NCBI GenBank assembly: GCA_019635955.1
Contig: JAHBYL010000008.1
Location: 1-64,000 of the forward strand
DNA: 64,000 nucleotides
Reading direction: 5' to 3'
DNA from: Parvibaculum sp.
GTDB taxonomy: Bacteria > Pseudomonadota > Alphaproteobacteria > Parvibaculales > Parvibaculaceae
In this document: one piece after another, positions 51,137 through 58,236 of the stretch
Layout of the letters: every line of letters starts with the position of its first letter
Position numbering within the stretch: position 1 is the first letter of the stretch
Notes under the pieces: model-generated
What the model was told of the DNA's origin: nothing
What the model saw: the letters and a program-made list of their open reading frames with translations, nothing else
Database searches by the model: none
Position numbers and translations under genes: made by a program

Positions 51137-51577
51137 ATGACACTCGGCAGACTGATGAATTTCATCGGGGCAGCAGTCCTCGCCTCTGCTTTCGCAAGCG
51201 CCGCCTTGGCGGACGCCTCCTCGCCGGTCGGCAAGTGGCGCACTTTCGACCCCGACACCGGCGCGCCCAAGACGGTCGTCGAAATCACCGAGGCCGGAGG
51301 CTCGCTGACCGGCACCATCGTCGAGCTACTCGACAATGGCGAAACCACCTGCGCGAAATGCGATGGCGCGCGAAAGAACCAGCCGCTGGTCGGCATGGTT
51401 ATCCTCTGGGATTTGACGCCGAAAGGCAGCGGCTGGGCCGGCGGCACGATCCTCCGCCCTGCCAACGGCAAGACCGCCAATGCAAGCATCGAACTCACCG
51501 ATGGCGGCTCGAAACTCGACGTCACCGGCTCGCGCGGTATCGGCAGCCGCACGCAAACCTGGGAACGGGTGGAATAG
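51137..51577 (+). CDS. DUF2147 secreted protein
   Basis: This is a 146-residue exported protein of the DUF2147 family. After a signal peptide (FIGAAVLASAFASAALA) it reads SPVGKWRTFDPDTGAPKTVV, then LTGTIVELLD with a CAKCDG pair, and GMVILWDLTPKGSGWAGGTI. It is a beta-rich small domain of unknown function, probably periplasmic. GGGAGGATGAA precedes the ATG. It is divergent from gdx and convergent with soxR, 7 bases apart. Confidence 0.87.
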   Translation: MTLGRLMNFIGAAVLASAFASAALADASSPVGKWRTFDPDTGAPKTVVEITEAGGSLTGTIVELLDNGETTCAKCDGARKNQPLVGMVILWDLTPKGSGWAGGTILRPANGKTANASIELTDGGSKLDVTGSRGIGSRTQTWERVE

Positions 51578-51584
51578 CGCGCCG

Positions 51585-52049
51585 CTAGGCCCTGTCGCGC
51601 CGGAAGAGATGCGCGCCGGGGCCTTGCTTCGCGAGAATGTCGTCGGGATTGCGCAGCGGGCATGCGGCAACCGAGAGGCAGCCGCAGCCGATACAGCCGT
51701 CGAGATGATCGCGCAGCGCTACGAGACCCGCAATTCTCTCGTCGAGCTCAGCCTTCCAGCGTGCCGAGAGCCGTTTCCAGTCCGCCGCATTCGGCGTCCG
51801 TCCATCGGGTAACGAACTCAGCGCCTCGGCAATCGCCGCAAGCGGAATGCCGAGGCGCTGCGCCGCCTTGATGACCGCAACATGCCGCAGCACACCGCGC
51901 GCATAGCGCCGCTGGTTGCCCTCGGAGCGCATGCTGTCGATCAGCCCCTTGCTCTCGTAGAAATGCAGCGTCGAAACGGCAACGCCGGCGCGTGCCGCAA
52001 CTTCGCCAACGCTCAGCAATTGCGCCGGATTCTTCTTCATTCGCATCAT
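51585..52049 (-). CDS. soxR: Redox-sensing MerR-family regulator SoxR
   Basis: SoxR is a [2Fe-2S] MerR regulator that activates promoters with a long spacer when the cluster is oxidised. The 154-residue protein has the MerR helix ([20 protein letters not shown]) and [20 protein letters not shown]. The cluster motif CX2CXCX5C is Cys119, 122, 124 and 130. It is divergent from an MBL-fold gene whose promoter has the SoxR-type 19-base spacer. The ATG has AAGGA upstream. Confidence 0.95.
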   Translation of the reverse strand: MMRMKKNPAQLLSVGEVAARAGVAVSTLHFYESKGLIDSMRSEGNQRRYARGVLRHVAVIKAAQRLGIPLAAIAEALSSLPDGRTPNAADWKRLSARWKAELDERIAGLVALRDHLDGCIGCGCLSVAACPLRNPDDILAKQGPGAHLFRRDRA

Positions 52050-52061
52050 GCCGATTTGTCC

Positions 52062-52092
52062 TTGACCTAAACCTTACTTGAGGTTTTATAAC
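52062..52092 (+). promoter_or_regulatory. SoxR-type promoter with 19-base spacer
   Basis: TTGACC at 52062-52067 and TATAAC at 52087-52092 are separated by exactly 19 bases, the spacing MerR-family activators need. Inside the spacer an imperfect inverted repeat (ACCTAAAC and CTTGAGGT) resembles the SoxR box core CCTCAAG. It would drive the MBL-fold gene starting at 52130. Confidence 0.82.
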
Positions 52093-52129
52093 ACGGGCTC
52101 CTCGTTCGATGCGTAAAAAGGAGCACGTC

Positions 52130-52789
52130 ATGAAACAGATCTATCCCGACCTCTGGCAGACCGCGCCGGAACAGCCGATCCCTTCGGTGCCGACGCTCGT
52201 CACCCATGCCTTTCTGCTGACACGGGAAGACGGCAACGTGCTGTTCTACAGTTCGGGCCTGCCCGCCGAGCACCGCCGCATCGGGGAACTGGGCGGCCTC
52301 AGACGCCAATATCTCAGTCACCAGGATGAAGTCGGACCGGCATTGCGCGCGATCAAGGCGGAGTTCCGCTCGGAGCTTTTCAGCCACGCCGCCGAGAAGG
52401 ACGAGGTAAGCCAAATCCTCATACCCGATCGCACCTTCGACGGCCCGGAAACTCATCTCGGCAATATCGATGTGATCCCCACCCCGGGCCACACGCCGGG
52501 CAGCACCTGCTTCCTCGTCCGCTCGCCGCATGAACGGACATATCTCTTCACCGGCGACACGATCTTCATGAACGGCGAGGGCTTGTGGCGCGCCGGCTAT
52601 ATCGAAGGCATGAGTGACAGGAAAAAGTTGAAGCAGAGCCTGGAGCTGCTGCGCGAACTCGCGCCCGACGTCGTGATATCGAGCGCCGCGCCGGACGGAA
52701 AACATCCTGTCAACGAAGTGACGTCCGAGAGCTGGCGCGCTGCAGTCGATGACGCGCTGCACGGCCTGTCGCTGAAGGCCTTCGCCTGA
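52130..52789 (+). CDS. MBL-fold metallo-hydrolase with altered metal motif
   Basis: The 219-residue protein has the metallo-beta-lactamase fold. It has the His of TPGHTPGSTCFL and the Asp of LFTGDTIFMNG. The usual HxHxDH is replaced by YLSHQDEVG, so only some ligands are present. It may bind one metal or none. The ATG at 52130 follows AAAAGGAG. Promoter and position make it a likely SoxR target. A terminator follows 4 bases after its stop. Confidence 0.85.
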   Translation: MKQIYPDLWQTAPEQPIPSVPTLVTHAFLLTREDGNVLFYSSGLPAEHRRIGELGGLRRQYLSHQDEVGPALRAIKAEFRSELFSHAAEKDEVSQILIPDRTFDGPETHLGNIDVIPTPGHTPGSTCFLVRSPHERTYLFTGDTIFMNGEGLWRAGYIEGMSDRKKLKQSLELLRELAPDVVISSAAPDGKHPVNEVTSESWRAAVDDALHGLSLKAFA

Positions 52790-52793
52790 CAGT

Positions 52794-52828
52794 GCGGGAA
52801 GGGCGGCCGGCCCTTCCCGCCGGTTTTT
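52794..52828 (+). terminator. Intrinsic terminator of the MBL-fold gene
   Basis: An 11-base perfect stem (GCGGGAAGGGC with GCCCTTCCCGC) around GGCCG is followed, after CGG, by five T. It separates the SoxR target from the DUF2946 operon. Confidence 0.9.
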
Positions 52829-52885
52829 GCGGTTGCGACAGTTTGAAGCAGCGCCCTGACGGCACATCGCATCTAAAGTCCGCGC

Positions 52886-53284
52886 ATGGGGGATTCCAGT
52901 GCAGCCGCGATGAAATCGGTGAGCGCCCGCTTGGCGTTTTGCGCCCTGCTGGCCGCGATGACGCTGCGCGCGCTGGTGCCTGCGGGCTGGATGCCCGCGA
53001 GCGATCCTTCATCCGGCGGCGCCTACATCGTCATCTGCACATCCAGCGGCATGAAGACGATCCATGTCGACGGCAACGGCGTGCCGGTCGAACACGACGG
53101 CGAAAGCACCTCCACGCCTGACGGCTGCGCCTTTGGTAACACGGTCGCCTTCGGCCTTGCCGCCGCGCTGCCGGCAGCTGCCGCCTTGGCATCCGTCGAC
53201 GCAGCCCCCGCCGAAGCGCTGCAGCGCCTCGACGGCACATCCGCCGGCTTCCGCCGCGTCCGCGACCCCCCTGTTCCAGCCTGA
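52886..53284 (+). CDS. DUF2946 protein, first gene of a TonB-receptor operon
   Basis: This is a 132-residue protein with an N-terminal hydrophobic segment (LAFCALLAAMTLRALVPAGW) typical of DUF2946. It then has the family pattern IVICTSSGMKTIHVDGNG, VEHDG and a Cys (DGCAFGN). DUF2946 frames often precede TonB-dependent receptors; in Bordetella one such frame controls its receptor in response to copper. Here the next gene is a TonB-dependent receptor, and a hairpin with a T-stretch lies between them. A second in-frame start is at 52910. Confidence 0.75.
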   Translation: MGDSSAAAMKSVSARLAFCALLAAMTLRALVPAGWMPASDPSSGGAYIVICTSSGMKTIHVDGNGVPVEHDGESTSTPDGCAFGNTVAFGLAAALPAAAALASVDAAPAEALQRLDGTSAGFRRVRDPPVPA

Positions 53285-53300
53285 AGTGCCCGAAATGACT

Positions 53301-53330
53301 GACGGCATCTGCCAGATGCCGTCCCGTTTT
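53301..53330 (+). terminator. Hairpin plus T-stretch between the DUF2946 and TonB-receptor genes
   Basis: GACGGCATCT and AGATGCCGTC form a perfect 10-base stem with a GCC loop. It is followed by CCG, four T and CTTC, 24 bases before the receptor ATG and inside the operon. This placement suggests an attenuator or an RNA end that depends on translation of the DUF2946 frame. Confidence 0.6.
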
Positions 53331-53353
53331 CTTCTGCTGAACAGGAAAATCAA

Positions 53354-55396
53354 ATGCTTTCGAAAACCCACCTGCGGGCGGGCGCAAGCGCCATTGCGCT
53401 TGGCCTCGCACTTTCTTCCGCCGCCCTCGCGGACGACAAGACCTCGTCCAATCTCGGCTTCGTCCTGCCGCCTCTGGTCGTAACGGCCGACCGGCCTGCA
53501 ACCTATCCCCAGCCTGGCGCAACGACGACGCTCACCGAATTCGACCTTGAGCGCCGCGACGCCTACCGCGCATCCGAAGCCCTCGATTCCATTCCCGGCC
53601 TCCATTTCCAGCCCGGCAATCGTGGCGGCGGGCGCAACGAAGCGTCGGCCTATATTCGCGGTTTCGATCTGTCGCGTGTGCCGGTGCTGCTCGACGGCAT
53701 CCCGATCTATGTGCCCTATGACGGTTACATCGATCTCAACCGCCTTCTCACCTTCGATCTCGCCGCCGTTGAAGTCGCGCGCGGCTACACCTCCGTTCTC
53801 TACGGCCCCAACGCAATGGCTGGCGCGATCAATCTCGTCACGCGCCGCCCCTCGCAGGGTCTCAGCGGCCGCCTCACGACACGTCTCGACTTCAGCGACG
53901 ATTTCGACCGCAGCGGCACCCGTCTGAACGGCATCGCCTCCTATGGAACGCCGGACTGGTATCTGCAGGCGGCAGCCTCGTGGCTGGATCAGAAGTTCAC
54001 GACGCTGCCCGATGATTTCCAGCCGGGCACCTTCCAGCCGTCAGGCAAGCGCCTGCGCTCGGCAGCGGACGACAGGGTTCTGAACCTCAAGGGCGCATTC
54101 ACACCGGGCAATGACGAATACGCGCTGACCGTGCAGATCCAGGAGGGACAGAAAGGCGCCCCGCCCTTCGCCGGTCAGGTTCCGCCCGGATCGGCCACGT
54201 TCTTCGACTGGCCTTACTACGACAAGACCAGCGTCTACCTGAACACGCTGACGAACTTCACAAGCGGCTATGCGCTGAAGACGCGTCTCTACTACGACTC
54301 TTTCGAGAACCAGCTGAAGCGATACGACAATGTGAACTACAACACGCAGTTCCTGCCCTTCGCCTTCACCAGCAGCTATGATGACGACACATGGGGCGGC
54401 TCGGCGGAACTTTCTGTGCCGGCCATCGAAAATGGCGAACTGAAATTCGCCACCTTCGCCAAGCTCGACACGCATCGCGAAACGCCGCTCAACGGACCGA
54501 CCAGCAAGATGCAGGATTTGACGACCTCCGTCGCCGCCTCGATCCGCGTGCCTCTCGCCACCCGTCTCACAGGCACCGCCGGCATCTCCTATGACCGCCG
54601 CGACGCGCGGCGCGCGGACGATCCCGCTTTTGGCGGCGCCGTTGCCTTCCAGGTGTCGGATCAGGATGCCTTCAACTGGCAGTTCGGCGCCGAATACGAC
54701 CTGACGAACAGGATCCAGTTCTACTCGGGCGTTTCGCAGAAGACGCGTTTCGCCACCATGTTCGAGCGCTATTCCTATCGCCTCGGCAATGGCATTCCCA
54801 ATCCGCAGCTTGAGCCGGAAGAGCTGCTGACGATCGAAGCCGGTATCCGCGGCAGTTTCACGAACTGGCTTTCGGGTTCGGCGGGAATTTTCTGGGGCGA
54901 AGCGGATAACTACATTCAGTCCGTCACCGTCGGCATCAATCCGCTGCCGCCTTTCAACCCGATCACGCAGAACCAGAATGTCGGCAAGGTCGAACTCTCC
55001 GGCTTCGAAACCGATCTGCGCGTGAAGCAGGACTGGTTCACCGGCCGCCTCGCCTACACCTATCTCGACCGCGAACTGACGCGCGGCCCCGGCGGCGTCT
55101 TCCTCTTCGGCACACCCGACCACAAGATCGACCTCGAACTCGGCGCAACAATCGCGGAGGATTTCTACACCCTCCTCACCTATGGCTACCGCTCCGACAA
55201 GATGACAACCGACACCGGCACCGGAAATCCCGTCGGAAGCTATTCGCTTGTCGGACTGAAAGCCGGCTGGGACATCACCGACAGCCACACCGTGGAGATC
55301 GCCGCGCAAAACCTGTTCGACAAGCTCTATGAATTCGACAACGGCTATCCCGGCGCGGGCAGATCGTTCTCCGTCACCTTCCGCTACGAATTCTGA
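53354..55396 (+). CDS. TonB-dependent outer-membrane receptor
   Basis: This is a 680-residue receptor with a signal peptide (cleavage after SSAALA). A short N-terminal region with VLPPLVVTADRPATYPQPGA is followed by the plug (ASEALDSIPGLHFQPGNRGG, AYIRGFDLSRVPVLLDGIPI). A 22-strand-type barrel ends in the aromatic SFSVTFRYEF. The substrate cannot be read directly. The preceding DUF2946 gene and the Met/His-containing downstream protein make copper or a copper complex a reasonable guess. AGGAAAATC precedes the ATG. Confidence 0.9.
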   Translation: MLSKTHLRAGASAIALGLALSSAALADDKTSSNLGFVLPPLVVTADRPATYPQPGATTTLTEFDLERRDAYRASEALDSIPGLHFQPGNRGGGRNEASAYIRGFDLSRVPVLLDGIPIYVPYDGYIDLNRLLTFDLAAVEVARGYTSVLYGPNAMAGAINLVTRRPSQGLSGRLTTRLDFSDDFDRSGTRLNGIASYGTPDWYLQAAASWLDQKFTTLPDDFQPGTFQPSGKRLRSAADDRVLNLKGAFTPGNDEYALTVQIQEGQKGAPPFAGQVPPGSATFFDWPYYDKTSVYLNTLTNFTSGYALKTRLYYDSFENQLKRYDNVNYNTQFLPFAFTSSYDDDTWGGSAELSVPAIENGELKFATFAKLDTHRETPLNGPTSKMQDLTTSVAASIRVPLATRLTGTAGISYDRRDARRADDPAFGGAVAFQVSDQDAFNWQFGAEYDLTNRIQFYSGVSQKTRFATMFERYSYRLGNGIPNPQLEPEELLTIEAGIRGSFTNWLSGSAGIFWGEADNYIQSVTVGINPLPPFNPITQNQNVGKVELSGFETDLRVKQDWFTGRLAYTYLDRELTRGPGGVFLFGTPDHKIDLELGATIAEDFYTLLTYGYRSDKMTTDTGTGNPVGSYSLVGLKAGWDITDSHTVEIAAQNLFDKLYEFDNGYPGAGRSFSVTFRYEF

Positions 55397-55406
55397 GGAG
55401 CTGAAA

Positions 55407-55976
55407 ATGCGAAATCGGATTGCCGCAATAGCTGGCGCTGTTGGTCTCACCCTCTGGGCCGTCTGCACAAGCATGGCAGATGAACATGCCCTGCACCCGC
55501 GCCCCATGGAAGAAATGCAGGGCGACTGCAGCAACTACCAGTGGGACATGTCTGAGGAGTTCCGCCTCTGGGAAACGGAAGCGTCGCATGTCGCCGCCTC
55601 CGCCACCGCCGATGAAGCACCCGCGATCGGGCTTGCCACGCGCTACACCGTGACGCTTCACCCTCATGACAGCGTCACCTTCGTCGCAACGCCTGAAAAG
55701 GACCGCGGCGGCGAAGACAGGTTCTCGGGCTTGCTGAAGCTGGAGATTCCCGAAGACGGTCTCTACCGCATTTCCGCTTCCAGCGGCGTCTGGATCGACG
55801 CTGTCGTGGATGGCAAGGTCGTCAAGAGCACAAGCTTCGAGATGCAGACGAAATGCAACACCGTCTTCAAGAGCGTTGCCTACCGCCTCTCCGGCGGCAA
55901 CACGGCGCTCCTGCAGTTCAACGGCAGCCGCAGCGGCACCGTGGACATCGCCATCACGATGCCGCACGAACACTGA
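55407..55976 (+). CDS. Secreted protein of the TonB-receptor operon, Met/His-rich ends
   Basis: This is a 189-residue exported protein of unknown family. After a signal peptide (ending near CTSMADE) the N-terminus is rich in His and Met (HALHPRPMEEMQGDC), and the C-terminus is MPHEH. The middle is beta-rich, with SGLLKLEIPEDGLYRISASS. These ends could bind copper, which is inference. GAGGAG precedes the ATG, and the gene begins 10 bases after the receptor stop, so it belongs to the operon. Confidence 0.75.
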   Translation: MRNRIAAIAGAVGLTLWAVCTSMADEHALHPRPMEEMQGDCSNYQWDMSEEFRLWETEASHVAASATADEAPAIGLATRYTVTLHPHDSVTFVATPEKDRGGEDRFSGLLKLEIPEDGLYRISASSGVWIDAVVDGKVVKSTSFEMQTKCNTVFKSVAYRLSGGNTALLQFNGSRSGTVDIAITMPHEH

Positions 55977-55985
55977 CAAAAGAAA

Positions 55986-56011
55986 ACGGGGAGGACTTTC
56001 GTCCTCCCCGT
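55986..56011 (+). terminator. Terminator of the TonB-receptor operon
   Basis: An 11-base perfect stem (ACGGGGAGGAC with GTCCTCCCCGT) closes a TTTC loop, 10 bases after the operon's last stop. The T-stretch is weak. It lies between convergent genes and may serve both. Confidence 0.75.
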
Positions 56012-56064
56012 CTCGCCCGGTTTTGCGAAAGGCGGGATGAAGCCGCAGCCTTCCGCGCCCCTCG

Positions 56065-57000
56065 TCAGTAACCCACGCCGCCGGAGAAGAAGGCCCCGCC
56101 GGTCGCAGCGACTTCCTCGCCGCGCTCGTTCTTGCGGATGAAGACTTCCGCATAAGCCACGCGCGATGCGGGCGGTACAGTGCTCTGCCCGAATTTCTGC
56201 TGCGGCACACAGGCGAGCATGCCGTTCGAACCGTGGCGCAGCGCCTCGCCCGGGCGGCACTCGATCACATAGCCGCCCATATAATCCGGCGCCGCCGCGT
56301 CGCCCTTGCCCGCCATGCGGCCGATCGTGGCAACGAGCATGTCGCCCGCCGTGCAGTGGAAGAGTTCCACGTCGTCGGTCGGATTGATCTCGCTCACATT
56401 CGTGCTCATCCGCGCGGCTTCTTCAAGTCCCTTCGCGCTGACGCAGATGCCCTTCACCGGCTTCACCACGCGCGCCGTGCGCACGATGACGTTCAGCGCG
56501 CCCATCGGGGCCGCCTGCGGCGCCGAGACGTAATAGCTCGAACCACCGCCGCCATAGCCGCCGCCGCTGCCATTGCCGATGCCGACCGCGCTGTCGCGCC
56601 CCATCGACTGCGAGGCGCTGTCCGCCGCCGCATTGGCATTGGCGATCGCCGAGGCCGAGGCCGAGGCATTGGCGTTTACATTCACATGAACGTTGATGTT
56701 GTTCTCGTTGTGATTGTTGTTGATGTTCGTATTGGTGTTCTTGTTGATGTTGGTGTTTTCGTTGTGGTTGTAGTTGTAGTTCTTGTTGTAGTTCGAACCA
56801 CCGCCCTTGCCGCCGCCATGGCCGCCGCCGCACCCGCCGCAATTTGTCGGCGGAGGCGTGCAGCCCGTGTTGCAGCCGCCGCCACCATACGAACCGGCGC
56901 CCGCGGGCGTTGCAAAGGCAAAAAGGAACAGCGCGGCACCGAACGCCAGCGCACCGAGAACCGGAACCCGGTTCGAATTGATAAGAGACATCTGCTTCAT
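56065..57000 (-). CDS. Secreted Asn-ladder protein with a Cys-rich front and a globular C-terminal half
   Basis: This 311-residue protein has a signal peptide (LGALAFGAALFLFAFATPAG). The mature N-terminus is Gly/Cys-rich (GGGGCNTGCTPPPTNCGGCG). Residues 70-125 alternate Asn with another residue (NYNKNYNYNHNENTNINKN and on), ending in an Ala/Ser stretch. The C-terminal half is an ordinary domain with three Cys and no family match. The alternating pattern fits a beta structure with a ladder of Asn. The ATG at 56998-57000 follows GGGAGTGTCAGG. A CsgG-like pore gene 6 kb away may be related, which is speculation. Confidence 0.7.
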   Translation of the reverse strand: MKQMSLINSNRVPVLGALAFGAALFLFAFATPAGAGSYGGGGCNTGCTPPPTNCGGCGGGHGGGKGGGSNYNKNYNYNHNENTNINKNTNTNINNNHNENNINVHVNVNANASASASAIANANAAADSASQSMGRDSAVGIGNGSGGGYGGGGSSYYVSAPQAAPMGALNVIVRTARVVKPVKGICVSAKGLEEAARMSTNVSEINPTDDVELFHCTAGDMLVATIGRMAGKGDAAAPDYMGGYVIECRPGEALRHGSNGMLACVPQQKFGQSTVPPASRVAYAEVFIRKNERGEEVAATGGAFFSGGVGY

Positions 57001-57490
57001 CCTGACACTCCCGGCCCGTAAGGGCGCGTTGGCCTGCGTCGTTTGGAAACCCGTTCGGGCTCTTGGGCGGGGCAATGCAGAAGCCGTGCCGAAATCCGGG
57101 CTGGCATGAATCGCAACGGCCGATGGTTAATGGCGCGGCGATCTGCACCGCAATGACGCAGCCCGCCTTGCGCGTTAACGATCAGGCATGCGCGCCATCC
57201 CGCCCTGCGAATATCAGGCCATTGATTTGATTGAAAAAAATTCGTCGGCGCCCGCCCCTTACTCGCCGTCGCACCGCTGCCGTTAACATCTGGCACGCTT
57301 TCTGCTCCTGCCCTCTCATCCGGGCCCGCCGTCACCAACAGCCGTTCCGGATCGGCACCGGAAAAGACCTCCGGGGCCGGATTTGGGAAAGACGAACCGA
57401 AACGGGACGTCATTCCCGGAATGGGTTAGGATTTCGCCGGGCAATTGGGGGCTTCCCCGCCGGGCGGACAGCACGACGGGGTCGAGGGCT
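57001..57490. other. Intergenic region between the Asn-ladder and PAS genes
   Basis: No gene or clear structure is seen over these 490 bases between divergent genes. An A-rich run (GAAAAAAATTC) near 57230 and several TTAACG-type short words may belong to promoters. No repeat or RNA fold stands out. Confidence 0.4.
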
Positions 57491-58165
57491 ATGAAGCACA
57501 GGAACAACCAGATTCTGTTCGATTACTGGAACGAGCTGCGCGCAGGCCGGCCTGCGCCGCGCCGCGCCGAGATCGAGCCGGGCGATATCCGCCGCGTCCT
57601 GCCTTACGTCTTCATCCTTGAGCGCAAGGACCGCGACACCTGGCGCTTCCGCCTCGCAGGCACCGGCCTCTGCAGCACATACGGCATGGAATTCCGCGGC
57701 CACAACATGATCTCCATGTGGGCCGATGACTGCGCCGGTACGCTCAAGGACACGCTCGAGGATGTGACGGTGAATGCCACAATCTCGGTCGTCGAATACA
57801 CCGCCGCCACCAATGATGGCCGCGAAGCCACCTTTGAAATGATCCTTCTCCCGCTCGCGCATGAGGACGGCTCGATGAGCCGCGTGCTCGGTGCCGCCGT
57901 CCCGGTCGACCGCTTTCCCTGGATCGGCGACCGCATGTTCGCGCGCCAGTGGATCGACCGCCTCCGCCGCCTCGACCCGGAGCGCATGCGCACGCCGCAG
58001 CACGATGCGGAAGCGGTCGCCCGCCGCATCCTCTCGGAAAAACCACCCGTTGCCGTCGCCAGCATTGCGAGCCACGCAAGCCGCAGCCGCGCGCCGCTCC
58101 GCAGCGAGCGCTCCTATCTCCGCCTGGTGAAAGCGCCTGCCCAGGGCAAGGAAGAACTGGGCTAG
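57491..58165 (+). CDS. PAS-domain protein (PAS_5 type)
   Basis: This 224-residue alphaproteobacterial protein has an N-terminal PAS_5-like domain: LFDYWNELRAGRPAPRRAEI, then DIRRVLPYVFILERKDRDTW, FRLAGTGLCSTYGMEFRGHN and FEMILLPLAHEDG. The C-terminal 70 residues are basic and Ala-rich. Members often sense small ligands or act in signalling; no output domain is attached. It stands alone with its own terminator. Confidence 0.8.
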   Translation: MKHRNNQILFDYWNELRAGRPAPRRAEIEPGDIRRVLPYVFILERKDRDTWRFRLAGTGLCSTYGMEFRGHNMISMWADDCAGTLKDTLEDVTVNATISVVEYTAATNDGREATFEMILLPLAHEDGSMSRVLGAAVPVDRFPWIGDRMFARQWIDRLRRLDPERMRTPQHDAEAVARRILSEKPPVAVASIASHASRSRAPLRSERSYLRLVKAPAQGKEELG

Positions 58166-58190
58166 GCGGAAGCGATTCAGCCGACAAAAA

Positions 58191-58218
58191 AGCCGGTGTC
58201 TCGCGACACCGGCTTTTG
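58191..58218 (+). terminator. Terminator after the PAS gene
   Basis: An 11-base perfect stem (AAGCCGGTGTC with GACACCGGCTT) with a TCGC loop is followed by TTG and T. A-runs on the other side make it work for the convergent GMC gene too. Confidence 0.9.
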
Positions 58219-58236
58219 TCTTGTCCCGAGCGGCGA

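Noticed and set aside
53285-53353. The hairpin at 53301 as an ordinary end of the DUF2946 transcript
   Set aside because: The receptor gene begins 24 bases later with no new promoter visible, so a conditional stop inside the operon is more likely than a final terminator.
57411-57430. GACGTCATTCCCGGAATGGG, similar to the start of the palindromic repeats
   Set aside because: Only the left end is similar; no matching right arm follows, so it was not counted as a third copy.
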